Positions 11,757-24,900 of a DNA stretch of 64,000 nt are shown here, one piece after another (positions within the stretch are counted from its first letter, which is position 1; the number at the start of each line of letters is the position of its first letter). The DNA comes from Capronia americana (Eukaryota > Ascomycota > Eurotiomycetes > Chaetothyriales > Herpotrichiellaceae): the NCBI GenBank assembly GCA_016110215.1, contig JADWQD010000006.1, positions 1,550,001 through 1,614,000 on the forward strand, read 5' to 3'. Both the position numbers and the translations under genes were made by a program. The notes beneath the pieces were generated by a model that saw only the letters and a program-made list of their open reading frames with translations, did no database searches and was not told the origin of the DNA.

Positions 11757-13699
11757 TCAGGAGGCGGCGGCCCTGGCTGGTCCGTATCGGCGGTTGCTCT
11801 GCTTCTTTGGCTTCGAGACGGTGCTCCAGCCATCCTCTTCGACTTCTGCCGCGGTGCTCTTTGCAGGGGGCTGAGTCGCCGCGCCATTCCTCCAGGAGCC
11901 GTTGGCCTTGCCAGCTGTTGGCGTTCGTACGATTTCCTTGGGCTTCACTGCTTTGTCGTTGGTCGGTTGTACTTGCTCTTCACCGTCATCGTTGTCCTCA
12001 TCAGCAACCATATCATTCATGCCGGAATCAGCTCGTCGTAAAATGTCAAATTTAGGTGTGGGTTGTGCAGGTTCTTCGCTCTCCTCATCTTCTGCCTCGG
12101 GTTCTTTCGGTTCATTGGGCTCTTTGCTCTCGTTGGGGGCAACGTCCTTGGCCTTCTCCTTCTCCGAGCCGGCCTTCTCCCTCGCCAACCGCTTCTCCTC
12201 GGCCTTTTCGGCCTTGGCCTTGTCTTCAGCTTCCTTTCTCTGTCGAATAGCAAGCTGTCGTTTCTCTTCAACTTCTTTTTCCTTGGCTGCGGTGTCAACC
12301 GGACGAGCCGCCCCGAATGGGCTTGCCTTCGAGTCTGAAGCGGGGCCGGGAGAAGCAACCGGTTCAGCTTCGGAGACCGTTCTCTTCTGGAGGTTGAGTT
12401 TCGGTCGTGTAGCTGGGGCTGCAGGAGGAACAGGAGATGACGGCTCACTGGCTTCGGGAGTGGGCGCTTTGGGAGCGTCCGGCCTCATTCGCGAGCGCCA
12501 CTGGCTATCGAGCTCAGATGCGGTAGGCTGCCGCTCAGGGGGTGGGCGTTCGGTGAACTCGCGGCGTGGAGGTCGAGATCCATCTTGAGACCTCCCTTCG
12601 CCCCAAGATGGGGAGTTCTTGCGAAAGCCCTCCTTACTCCCCTGGCGTCCACCCTCTCGAAGAGAAGTTGGGCCAGGAGTGACAGGAGACAGAGGCCCTT
12701 TTCTCTCCCAATTACCGAAATCTCTGACCTTACCATCGTCACCTCCAAACCCTCGCCGGTTGCCTCGCTCACTTCCGGCATCAGATCCGTTGTCGTTTGT
12801 GAAGCCCCGTCCGCCGTAGGCCCCAGGTCTCTCGGAGACTCGACGCTGGTTCGGCAAATCTGGAAGAGGGCCTTTCCGCGACCAGTCACTAAAGTCTCGA
12901 GTGTCTTGTCGTTCTTTTGCTGCACCGAAATCAGTATAATTTCAGATACTGGCCTCCAAACAACTCACGTGGTTCAGCAACACTGACACGAACCTGCCGG
13001 CCCGCCAAGTTGTTGCCGCTAAGAGCCAGTGCAGCCTTGAGCCCGTCCAATGTCGCGAATTCCACATAACCGAATCCCTTGGGCTTGCGATCCAGCTTGT
13101 CTTCCACAATGCGGACATTGGTAACCTCACAGTCTTTAAAGAAGTCACTCACATCGCCCTGAAGAGCGTCAAATGATAGGTTGGCGAGGTGAGCCGTATA
13201 GGGAGGTTGGGTGGGAAGGGGGAGTTGTTCGCGCGAAGGATACATGTCGCGGCGTTCTGTTAATATCACCAGGTCAGTTTCGTGATTGGATCCGTAATAT
13301 ATGACAGGGATACTAGCCTGATTGATAGCCATTGCCCATGCCAGTAGCCGTGCTGAAGGCTCGTCGATCTGATCCATAGCTCGGTCGCGAGTCAGACGCT
13401 GCTATTTCACCGAATCGTCAACAGGAGTTCATCTCATTGAGCGCAACTGCGTCAGGCTCAGAACGGGTCCTTACAGGGGAGAGGCATGTCCTCCATCTCG
13501 TCGGCCCAGGAGCCATAGTCTGCAGCCACGAGTCAGCGCACCAGATCGATCAAGGTCGTTTGTCCGGAGGACGCACTCTCATCCTGCAAGAAGGTCCCGA
13601 GGGACATCTTCTGGTTCTTTTTGGGAGCTGCAAGTGGTCAGCGCATAGTTCTTGAACCGCCAGAGCTCGCGCCGTGGGACAATATGTGGTCATACGCAT
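11757..13699 (-). CDS. tif3: translation initiation factor eIF4B (RRM protein, Tif3 family)
   Basis: Six exons on the minus strand: 13699-13696, 13627-13577, 13519-13475, 13401-13318, 13256-12969 and 12919-11757, total 544 residues. The first exon is only ATGC. The protein starts MPPKKNQKMSLGTFLQDE, then NYGSWADEMEDMPLP, the fungal eIF4B N-terminal signature. An RRM follows at about residues 75-157 (THE-like LPTQPPYTAHLANL, RNP1 KGFGYVEF). After it are at least two RDF-x-x-W-x-RKGPL motifs (residues 165-176 and 223-234), like the repeats of yeast Tif3. The C-terminal half is charged and disordered, with a long KE-rich helix. eIF4B stimulates eIF4A helicase and mRNA recruitment. Four introns are GT-AG; intron 4 appears to be GC-AG (see the separate entry). 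The model is frame-consistent throughout. Confidence 0.9.
13257..13317 (-). other. probable GC-AG intron in the eIF4B gene
   Basis: The donor reads CAG|gctagt and the acceptor ttaacag, with a ctgac branch-point-like motif upstream of the acceptor. Splicing here restores the frame as GYQS-ERRDMYPS, which fits the fungal eIF4B pattern. The only nearby GT donor (minus-strand GT at 13313-13312) would create an in-frame TAA at the junction. Confidence 0.7.
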
Positions 13700-14070
13700 G
13701 ATTGCGGTTGGATCTCAGCAGTCGCACTGAAATCGTGCAACCTCTACTGATCGGATGAGCGACTGGATATGTCGAGAAGAAGCACGTCTTTGAACGCACT
13801 CCAACGAGACTGTAGTTGGAAATTGGTTGTGTAGGATAAATGGTGACACTCAGGCCTTGTGGATGGCGGCGCAGTGGATGGGCACGAAATGTCTGTCTGA
13901 AGAAAGAGAATCTGTAGCCAAAAGGCGGCAGGAGCCCCATCTTTGTCCGTTTGGGTTTAGCGTGTGCAGGAAAGAACCGGGGTCTTGGCGGGTCTTCGTT
14001 CCGCAAATACCCATCGAGCCTTCACGCCCGTCATGCTATCCCCCAGCATCTATTGTCTGTCCATGTCACC
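13700..14070. promoter_or_regulatory. divergent promoter between eIF4B and the Tim17-like gene
   Basis: 371 bp separate the start codon of minus-strand eIF4B (13699) from that of the plus-strand Tim17-like gene (14071). Both promoters and both 5' leaders must fit here. I see no clear TATA box or recognised binding site. Confidence 0.5.
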
Positions 14071-14855
14071 ATGTCTGGGGGTCAGGAGCTTTCACAGGCT
14101 GAAGTTAAAGGAGACATCTTGTGGAGGCCGCTTGTGCCTTCACTCTACGTTGGAGCCGCCGCCGGTAGGCAACCTGCTGGACCCAATGAAAGCGCATCAA
14201 CGATCCACTGATTATTGAAAAGGAGCTTGTGGTGCAGCGTATGGAAGCATAGCTGGAACCCTCATCCAGACTTCAAGTCCATTGGCGTACACTTCTTTAG
14301 CTGCGACACAATGGTTCACTGCGGGAACCACCTTCTTCTGTCAGTGGGCCTATCCGTCAAGCTTTCTGTCCAAACTGACAATTCCAGACTGCCGGAGTGT
14401 CTTGCTCTCAGGCCCGCTCTCGAAAGATAGAAGCCTGCACAGGATTGCTGCCAGTGGTATTGCAGGATCATGTTCTGGGGCAGTGGCTGCATCCTTCCGT
14501 AAGTGGTGCATCGTTGACGGGGGTGTCTTTCTGACCACTTCCAGTGCCTCGAGGAAGCGTGGTGACAGGAAGCATCATGCTCGGCGTCATTGCTGCCATG
14601 TCGCAAACAGGACTGAACGCCATGCAAGGCTCCTCACCCTTTTCCGGGGCGGCTTCCAGCTTCAAAAACAAGATTGCCGCATTGAGTCCCATGAAGTCAC
14701 TTTCCGACCAAGAGTATGAGGATTTGCTCCTTGACAAGCTCCTCAAAGTCGACGTCGAGATTGCCGTCCTGGACGACCAGATAGCCGATCTTCAAGCCGC
14801 CAGAATGCAACACTTGCGGGTTCAGCAAGAACCACCCAGAGACCGTCCGAGCTGA
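14071..14855 (+). CDS. small Tim17/Tim22/Tim23-like membrane protein of unknown function
   Basis: Exons 14071-14164, 14238-14498 and 14545-14855 join, both junctions in phase 1, to a 221-residue protein. It starts MSGGQELSQAEVKGDILWRP from caccATG. Hydrophobic, glycine- and alanine-rich helices appear near residues 24-40 (SLYVGAAAAYGSIAG), 50-70 and, most clearly, a pair with IAASGIAGSCSGAVAASF and PRGSVVTGSIMLGVIAAMSQ. That pair, with PRG between the helices, resembles the Tim17/Tim22/Tim23 fold. The C-terminus is a soluble acidic coiled-coil-like helix (EYEDLLLDKLLKVDVEIAVL). There is no obvious cleavable presequence. The exon structure is well supported; the family assignment is an inference, and a mitochondrial inner-membrane location is only suggested by the resemblance. 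Confidence 0.65.
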
Positions 14856-15925
14856 GGCCCGATTTGGAATCTGGCATCTGACTATATCCCGGTTGGATAG
14901 ACTATACTATCCTGACAATTCTCTGTAGAAGCTATGGCCACCAGTGGAGGGTGGATGGGAAGCCAGCTTGGCGTCACCAATAAGCTCGCGGCGGCATTTA
15001 TACAAACAGCAGGTCCTCTCCGAAGGGCTGTATTCAGAACCGCAAGAGACGCCCTGCCGCTCTCAGCAGAGAGAACCCATCAAAGGCAATCGTACGACGC
15101 CAAAGTGCGAGAGAGCTGCGGGAGACAAAACCCAGACATGTATTCGGCCGCTCAACTACCGACGGGGCAGGAACATATGATGCTGGCTAGCAAAGGTCTG
15201 GGCCAGGAGCGGATCGGGGTGATACTGTGATAATTACTGGATGTAACAAACGATGGCTCAATGCCAGAATCGCGGGAAAGGGAACGAGGTTGATATCATT
15301 GGGCAGTTGCCGGGTAGCTGCAGCTTCGGCCCTCGTGGAGTATGCTTTTCAGGTGCCATTAGAGGGGATGCTTCAATAAGCATATGAGCTTGATCATCTC
15401 CATGCTCATCGGCTGCACAGGCTGAGTCATCGTTGGATGGCTGCTTTGGGCTACATCTCTTCCTCCCGATCGCCCCGTATCTGCGCCCGCATCTGTAATT
15501 GCATCGCTTGAAGCTTCCCTCATGAACACTGATATGTATTGACCGGCCACGCCGGCATTTCCTTTCACCATTGTCGCACGACTACACTTTGTCGCCCACT
15601 CCCTCTGCGAGGCCAACATCCACGCGATTGCCCCGACGCGTGAACGGCGAGCACCACATTGTTCGCAATCCCCGCATATCTTCACAGACCCGAACTCGGT
15701 CCAAAATCTACTCTCCGCGCATTGCCTCGATCGCATCTGCGCACGACTGTTATGAAAAGAGTTATTGTGAAAGCCCCGCCGACTATGTGGCCTCGAAAGG
15801 AGTGCAGTCTATACAGTGAGCGCCCAGGCTGCCGACGCAGATGACATGAATGAGCACACGCCTGGATTCACTTGTCTCTCCTCGGGCGGTGCTGGAACAC
15901 TGGGGTTTAGTGCTGGAGTAGCAAG
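14856..15925. other. intergenic spacer upstream of FMP27
   Basis: 1,070 bp between two plus-strand genes. It should contain the 3' UTR of the Tim17-like gene and the promoter and leader of FMP27. Frames at 14934-15230 (+) and 15359-15736 (-) show no recognisable domain, biased codon use or splice continuation, so I do not call them genes. No tRNA-like box A/B pair was seen. Confidence 0.5.
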
Positions 15926-18900
15926 ATGCCTCTCGTCAATGCGACTTCGGTTGCCGCCGTCCTTCTCCTCCTCTACCTGTCCTCTTTCATCCTCCTGGCA
16001 ATCCTGCGAGTCGCGACCGGCATATCCATTCAGCGCATTGGCCTCTCCAGTCTGAGGCACATCTCCTACACTCCCAGAGAAGGCTTGCGGATTGACCTGC
16101 GGGGACTCGGCCTCAGTATCCACCGCCCGACATTTGCTCAACCGACATGGATAAGCCTTGTATTCGAAGAACTCAAGGTGACCCTCGATCCAGCCGCTTT
16201 GGAGCCCACTGCAGAAGCGCCAAAAGTCAACCAGGAAAAACAGGATGGCAAGGACAATATACAAGGACACCACAAAAAGCGTGCTTCAGACCAAGGCCAT
16301 ATATGGAAGAGGTTAACCAAGACCAAAGAGAGCATCAAGCGCCTGCACCGCAAAATCCACCTTTTGCGCATGTTCGACATCATCGCTTTAAACACTTCGG
16401 CGGAAATTGTCGGAGTTGGGTATGTGCAAGTATCGTCCTTCACAGCAGCTGTCTACACCAGGCGGAAGCTCTTGGACCGGGGGCGCCTCTTCCGACACAA
16501 GAAGGATCCTCTGGGAGGTCAAAAGCCGGCAGAATGGGTCTTTACGGTCAAGAGCATACTTCTGGGCGTCGGTGGTCGAGATCCGATTGAAGTCCTCGAT
16601 GCCATGACAATCAACGTTCATGGGCTACTGTACAGAGATCGGGAAGGACTCCGGGACACTTCGATTGCAGTCAAGGGTGGTCGTCTCTACGTCCCGGTCG
16701 ATGAGCTAATCCACTTCTCGCGTAAGGGCAAAAAGCTGGCAAAGGGTCCAGAGCAACATGAAGTACTGAGTCCCGTCGACGAGATTTCCTTTGAGGATCT
16801 GGCGGGAGAACTGGACAGTCCTGGCAGCCGCGAGGCAGCCATTGTGCAGACGGTAGCCGAGTCGAAAGAGTTTCTCCGATCGACCCTTCAGAGCGTCCAA
16901 GAGGTCCAGGTCGGAATGAGCTTTGTGCGAATCTCGAAAGAGATCGAATCGCTTCGGCAAGCCAATCTCCCTCTGGTAGCCAACGTTGTCATCCACGAGA
17001 TTGGCGTTGACCTGCACCGACTCGAGCAGAATTCCCCGGTTCACCGAATGTATTTCCAGCGGGAGGACATCGCTCACCAAGCCCTGCTTGCTGCTCTGTC
17101 GATCTCGGTCAGCCTTGATGAAGATGATTCCCGTCCGAACAGAATCATGTACATTCCAATGGCAACTACCACAATTAGGACGACCTTGCCAGCAAAGACA
17201 ATGAGCTTCACCCAAGATCGAGACGTTGCCGAGCGGAACACCAACATCCTGTTTGCTAACCTGGTTGTCACGTCCCCTTCTCTCGATCTGGCACCTCAGC
17301 ACCTGATGAAACTCCTCGCGGTCGCCAACACCCACGAAACCAGCTCCCAAGAAACCCCTCACAATCGCCATCGTCTCATTTCCAGGTTACTTCCGAAGGC
17401 GAGCATCAAGTTCTCAGTCCATGAACCAGTGCTCAGATTCGTGTTGCCGGTCGCAAATCCTGCCCATGCCGCCCCTGGCGAATATGACATGATCATATCT
17501 TCCATATCCTCTATATCCCTGGACCTCGAATCTTCTCATTCAGCAGGGGGCGAGCTCCTTTATTCCCTGGGTTCGAGCTTCCGCGTTATGTCACACAAGT
17601 TATATTACCAGGCTTCCACGGGAACAAGACACAATCTAATCATCACCGAAGCTCTGGAACTGAAGCTCCAATTGACGGCTTCAAAAGAAGTTTCGGTCAT
17701 CCTTCAGGGCAACCTGCGGACTTTCTCCGTTCTCATGGTGCGAGAGGAAGTCAGCAAGGCACTCTACAACATAGTGAAACATTTCAAGCACCACTCTCCG
17801 TCGCAGAAAGTCGTCGTCCAGAAGCCGCCCCGTGTCGCCTTCTTACGGAAGCTGCCTGCTTGGCTTATCGAGGCAAGTTTCGAAGGCTCTGGTTGCAGTT
17901 TCGAGGCAGCTGGTGTCGATGCAAGTGTCTCTGCTCAAACGCGAGGAGTCGCCTTGGAGCTCGAATCCTGGTCGGCCCAGTATTCATCAGCAAAGTCGGA
18001 GACCAGCCGGAAACCCAAAGGACGAAAAGTTAGTACCTCAGTCCGCTATGACGAGCACTTCTCGCCCACGAAAACCGTCTCTCCTCCGTCGGCACACTCC
18101 AGGCATCGCCACAGTGATCCCACGGACGGGAGACGGCTCGCATGTCACATCAAGGGCTTTGAAGGCTTCATCATCGAGTCCGCCGACTCCTGGGAGCCTG
18201 CCCCATTTCTCTCTGTGCCTCGACTGGAAGTTGCTTTCAGCACGTCCAGAGACCAGCAAGGCCCGCTCTTCCATATCCATTCAGCCATCCGCGCCTTCTA
18301 CCTCGATTTCTCTCTATACAGATACTACTCAATCGGCGTTGGAGGCTTCGTCGTGAAAGAAGCCTTCCTTGGACCAGTACCGCTCAAGCGGGAGGCGGCG
18401 CACCATACCAGCCCAGCTCATAAGGAGGGTGCGGTTGAACATGTACCAGTGCCCTTGGACGCAGAGCTGTTTGCAGTTGACATCAAAGCGCACTATGTCC
18501 AGGTCAAGGCTCACTTGCCACATGATCCACCGGTGATGCTTCAGATCTACCAGCTCATGGGTGGCCGACACAGATGGTCGCCACCTTTCCTAAGAGCTGA
18601 GCTGGTACGCTTGCATGCAGAAGCGCCGCATCTCAAGCGAGTCTGGGCGCGAGTTGTGAGCATCAGTAGCCTTAGGGTGGATCTACGCCACACTAAGAAG
18701 AAGACTCAGCATGGCATGGTTGAAGAGAAGACCATTGATGTTGCCACTGATTTCATTCGCCTTGGAGTCCCGCATGGGCTCGAGATGTACAAAGTTTTCG
18801 ACAACTTCATCAACACAGCCAAAGCGATGACGCAGCTGCATCACCGCTTCAAGACGCGGTCGAACGAGTATGTCCTCGCCAAACACCCTGAGCCTGCCAA

Positions 18901-21900
18901 GAAGGTTCCTCGAATATCAGTTCGGACCAAAGCTCTGTGCTTCGAATTTGAGGATGATCCCTTTGAGTGGAAACTGGGCGTGATCTACCACGTCGGCCTG
19001 GTTGAACAGAAACAACGGCTTGCTCGTATGGATGCTTATCGGCTGAAGGTCAAGCGAATGAACGAAGAAAGACGGCCCCGGTCATCTTCTCGCTTACGAG
19101 CTCACTCGGCGCATTCGAGTCGGGGTGGATCACCCAATGGCTCTTCCAACCACCACCCCCGGCGGTCACGCAGTGTCGACACCACGCCAAGGAAGCGATC
19201 CACTTCCAGGGGAAGACGTGGCAGAGGCTCACGCCAGATCCGGTACGATCGTGATGGTGTGTGCGCGTTGACGAGTGACGCGAAGATCGAGGCAAACGAA
19301 GCATGGGAGAAGCTCCAAGTGCACAACTCTCGCAGCTGGAAACGGCGGATTGACTTCATGCTGCGCCTGCAGAACAACGCGGTCAAGAGCGTCCGTCAGA
19401 TGTTCAGTGGTGCAGACGAACCGCCGCACGACGAGCAGGAGACAGAGACGATTCTAGGCATTCCGAACCGTCCTGGGTTGATGACCGTCATAATCAGCGA
19501 CTTACACCTCATCATTGACAAACCGTCGTTTCCCGATGCCGAGCTGCCCAAGTTCATCAACGAGATTGGAAAAGGCATGCCATACGATATGCAGTATGGG
19601 CTCCTTATCCCTATCAGCCTCAGTCTCGACATGGGCGAAGCTCGTGTCTTCCTTCGCGACTACCCCCTCAATCTTCTCCACATACCCGCTATACGCCCGG
19701 GACAGCCAGCTCGCTTGCCCAGTTGGTCTGTCAGATCAGACTTTGTCATTGCAGAAGAGTTCCGAGATGAAAGGTCGACGAGGCACATCAAAGTCGAGAT
19801 CGTTCCCAAAGGACAGCATGGACGCAGCGGGGAAGAGATCCCAGCTTTCGCCATAGATGTGAGGAGGACCGTTGCACCTGTCAAGACCTACTCGAAGCCC
19901 GTAATTGACATCAATACAAGCCTGCCAACCACGATCTCGTGGGGCACGTCCTACCAGCCTGTCATCCAAGACATGATGATGATCATCGAGAGCTTCACCA
20001 AACCTGAAATAGATCCTTCAGAAAGGGTGGGCTTCTGGGACAAGATTCGCCTCAGCTTTCATTCTAGGCTGGTCGTCAACTGGAAAGGCGACGGCGATGT
20101 CCAGTTTCGACTCAAAGGCACTAGAGATCCCTACGTCGTCACCGGGTACGGTGCGGGCTTTGTCATGTGCTGGCGGAACGATGTACAGTGGCTCATACAC
20201 CAAGTCGATGACCCACGCGAATTCATGACAGTGAAAAGCGGCGAATTTGTGTTGGCTGTCCCGGACTACAGCCATGAAGCTCGCAGGTCCTCTGAGCAGC
20301 AGATGAGAAGCGACTCGGACAGCATGTCGAGCGTCAGCAGCACGGGAAAGAACGCGGCCTTGTTCAAGAAAGTCATCATGAAACTGTCGGGGAATGTGCA
20401 GTGGACTGCCGGCCTGGTCTTCGAACGAGATATTGCCGACGGTATACGTAGCTCAGAGTTCAGACCGCACTACGATGTGGTGTTGAAAAATCCACTGGCC
20501 CTCCACGACGTGGATTTGGACACGTACGACGCATTCCGCGGCTTCCGCAGTCATCATATTCACCTGTCCATTGCAGTGGCTGCACCATTTGACAGAAATT
20601 GGGTCGGTGCGGATTCAATGCCCTCGGAAAGCTATAACAGCGTCCACCTGAGTCCGAAGTTCTTCTCGCATTTCTTCAACTGGTGGTCAACGTTTTCCGG
20701 CGTCATGTCTCTGCCTGTACGCCAGGGCTCTCTATGGCGGGACCCGGGCAAGACAAGCAAGAAGTTCGGCCGCCATCTTGCCACGATCAAATACAATCTT
20801 CTTCTGTCGCCACTCTTCCTCTCACACGTCTACAAACACAAAGACGCGGAGGACTACCAGGCAGATGTTGTGTCTGCCACTGGCTTGAAAATCAAGATCG
20901 ACAGCTTCATGCTAGACCTCCACCAGCGTCGGGAATACTTCAACACGATGGCAAAGGGAAGAGCAAAACACATGAGGACAAGCGGCATGAAGATCAACAA
21001 AACAGAACTCGACTTTGTGCGCGCAGACTTGAGAGCTGTTGCCGCGCTCATCGCAGGAACCACAGCAGAAGACCTCGCGAAAGCCAGCGATGAGAAGCTG
21101 TCGTCCTTGGGAGAGGTTCCCGAGAACATCGACCTGTCCCAGTTCACCATCCCCGATCAAGACCTGTCTTGGATAGATATGGACGACTTTGTCGAACTAG
21201 ACTGGGTCTTGCCTGCCGAATCGAATCCGGAGACCAAGATTCTGCCGCTGGCCTTCACCCCACGTTTCACGTACTTCCGGCAAACTGACCATGGAGGCGC
21301 CATCCAAGGGGACGCGTCTCGGACCAGTCCCTTCGGAGAGGAAGACACGCACTTTTGTGTCATGGGCCGCGACAACGATCCGAGGAAGGTGCAGATGAAC
21401 CTAATCGAGGCGCGACTGCACGATCTGGAGGACCGGCTTCAAACACATGTCCGTATTATGAACGAACACGAGCTCCTTGTTATTCGGGATGGAGACCGGG
21501 ACCGAGCGTATCGAGACAAGCAAGACCTGCTCGTCGCACAACAGAAAGAGCTGGAGAGCAAGCGCCGATTCCTACAGCACGGGCTCCGTCGTCTTATGGG
21601 CCATGCGAATCCTGGCGATGCTCATCAACCGGACCACTCTCCCGAGGCCAATGGAAGCACGACGAAGTCTATACCTGAATCAGACGGCCAAAGCGCTGGC
21701 GCCCACATGGACATGGACGGGCTGTACTCGGCGCCTCATGATGAGTTTGCGAGTGATTTCAACAACCGCTTCATCATCCACAATGTCCAGTTGAAATGGA
21801 ACAACTCCCTCCGCAACATCATCCTTCGTTATAGTCATCAGGTCAGCCAGCGCCGAGGCTTCGTGTACTACATGTCACGCCGCGCGGTCAAATTCATTCT

Positions 21901-24900
21901 CGACATCGTGGACGAGCAAGCACGAGCAAAAGATGCGCGGCGCAAGCAAGAGAAGAAGCAACACACTCCCGTGCCGCCTACGCCGAGCGTCATCTCGCCC
22001 AGTGAAGAGAAAGACGAAGATTCCGTGATAGAAGATCGGATCATGCAGCTTTTGAACGACGTCAAGCGATTTGTACACGCACCCGATGCTGAGGAAAGTT
22101 CTGCCGAGTCGCCTGTCGACGGCGACACCAACCTAGAAAACAGGGCTTCCACGAGCGACCCTGCTGAGAAGATCGCCGAGAACTTTCAAGCAATGAACAG
22201 CTATCACCTTCGCCTGATTGCTCCTCAGATCCAGCTCCAAAGCGAGAAGAACACCAAGGCTATTGTGCTGATATCGGCCAAGGGAATGCAGTTGAAGGTC
22301 GTCTCCATCATGGACAAGGCTCGTATGTCAGACGATGTCAGCGGGCTGGTACAACGCCGGTTTGCGCTTGATATGGACGGCGCCCAGTTCTTCGTGGCGA
22401 CTCAGAAGACGCTTGCCAGATACCTCCATCTCTATTCCGGTAACAGGTATGGCAACAGCCCCGGTTCGTCATGGCCCCCGTGGGTCTCCCTCGAGGCCAT
22501 GTTCGACTTCCATCTCGAACCGTTCGGATTTCAGAGAGTTATCCAGAAGACCTCTGCTGGTCTTCGATATGAGAAATACAATCCGCTCCGGTTGAAATAC
22601 AATGAGGAAGTCGAAAGCAATGAAAATGGCGGAGTGGACGACGTAGAGCGTAGGGAGAATCGGATTGATCAACTATGGGTCGACTTCCCCCGGATTCGTG
22701 TGCGATGCGATTCGACCCAGTACTATGCCATGTATATCATAGTGCTCGACCTGCTGCTGTACAGCGAACCATTGGAGAAGACGAGGAGCGAACGGCTAGA
22801 GAAGATTATGCTGGCCTCCGACTTTAGCGATTTGCGAGGAGCTCCTGAGATGGCCGAGAGCCTGCAGGAACGGATCCGCCAGCTTGAAGACATCAAGCTC
22901 CACTTCCAGATCAACGCGAAATACCTCGACAAGCATGGTTGGCAGGATCGAATCAATCTCGAGAAAGATCTCGTCAGCTGTGAAGACGAACTGTTCTTTA
23001 TCATGAAAGCCATCAACACGTCGCAGCAGAAGAGCGAGGATCGGAAGGCTTCGGAAACCAGCGGTATCCTACGGTGGTATCTGAGTGCCTCCGAAATTGT
23101 GTGGCACCTGATGCGGGACAAGGACGAACCTCTACTCGAGTTTCAGCTGGGCAATGCGGCCTATGAGCGGATTGACAACACCGACGGGTCGAACCATAAC
23201 GCCCTCGAGATCGAGCATATCCGAGGCTGGAACCTGCTTCCTAACGCGCTGTATCCCGAGATCATTGGACCTTACTACGAAGCATCGGAAAAGGATAGAC
23301 GACCCAGCATTATGGAGCTCCAGAAGATGCTTCAAGTGCATTGGTACATGCTCGAGGCCATCGCGGGCATACCAGTGCTGGAACACTTCCAGGTCACCGT
23401 GTTTCCACTCAAAGTCCAACTGGAACGTGAGCTCGCCAAGAAACTCTTCGAGTATATCTTCCCCAGCACCGGGTCTGATGCCTTCGAGAATGGTAACTTC
23501 TCGCCTCTGATGGTCAAGAACATGGAACCCACCGACGCCGAAGACGATCAGGAATTCGTCGAAGCACACAGCGCCCTGATGTCGGGAGAAGGCATGGACA
23601 AGTCAACCGCAGATAAAGCACGTGAACCGTCGCCAGGCGCCGTGGCCAGGAGACTCAAACCGACGTATGGCCTGGACTACGATGAGAAGCATACCAATCA
23701 CTTCGCGCACAGCAAGAACAAAGGCCTCGGAATTTCAAGTGAGCATCACAAGTTTTTCAAGCATTTCAACAACACCAATCCGCGGTCCGTCTTCAAGGAA
23801 CCCTCTCGCAAGGGCTCGTCAGGCAGCCTGCGCTCGACGAAGAAACATGACGCCTCCTCCACGAGTCTTGTCGCCCTAGGGAACGGCGAAGCCGAGAAGA
23901 AACGCTTCAACCTTGGGTCCGCTTCCGCCAAAAAGGACAAGAAGGATAAAGCGGCCAACGACGATCTGAGTCAAATGATGTCCCGCGCGTCGAACTATAT
24001 GACTCTAGCCCACGTGAGACTCAACAGCTTCGTGGTCTGTCTCTCCTACAAGGGCAAATCAGACCGCAACTTCGAGGACCTGCACGATTTTGTGTTTCGC
24101 ATGCCGACTCTCGAGTATCGGAACAAGACATGGAGCAATCTGGATCTTGCGCTCCGACTGAAGAAGGACGTGATAAGGGCACTGATCTCTCACACGGGCG
24201 CCATCATCGGCAATAAATTTACCCATCACAGACCCAACAAGAAGCAGGTCGAGAGGCTCAAAGAGATTGCGCACTCCAGTACGATTCCGAATAGTGATAT
24301 CAACCTACAACTCTCGGGGACGAGTGAGACGACAAGTCTGTATAGCTTCAGCCAAGATGGGAAGGACGATGATCTGGAGTCGGGCATCACTTTCCAGAGT
24401 CCGCCCGGGACGAATGGTCATCATAAGAACGGGACGTTCCATGGGCCATCCCCACTCCTGAGAAGCGGAAGTTGGTCAAGTGGGATCAACACGCCCAACA
24501 TAGGTACGACGGGCAGCACAGTGATGGTGCCGACTGCACGGTCCATACCCGGAACGGCAGGCTCGGTACCAACCAGCGGATCTGGAGCAAGTGGCATTTT
24601 CAGTAGTACATCGTCCCTATTCTCGCAGCGACGGCCCTCGTCTGCACACCCCTCATCGGTGCCCTCTTCGTCTCCCGGTCTTGCGATGACGCCAACCACA
24701 ACCCCGACTCCGCCATCCACCTCGCATGGACCCGCCAGGTCACTACTCAAAGACACGATCGGCCGGCATTTCAGTGGCGACACGGTCAAGGCGCGCGTGC
24801 ACTTCGGTGGCTTGAGCCTCATCAAAAGCGAGTCGCACAAGGAGAAGGAACACAATCGAGAACGATCGGAGTCTCAATCCAGCCACAAGGACAAAGACAA

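Noticed and set aside
11902..12588. 228-codon plus-strand open frame in eIF4B
   Set aside because: Antisense of the low-complexity KE-rich region, giving a serine/leucine-rich sequence without features.
13312..13313. Canonical GT donor as an alternative to the GC donor in eIF4B intron 4
   Set aside because: Joining it to the acceptor at 13257 creates an in-frame TAA, so it cannot produce the conserved protein.
14934..15736. Possible small genes at 14934-15230 (+) and 15359-15736 (-)
   Set aside because: No recognisable domain, no consistent splice partners, and ordinary composition; more likely UTR or promoter sequence.
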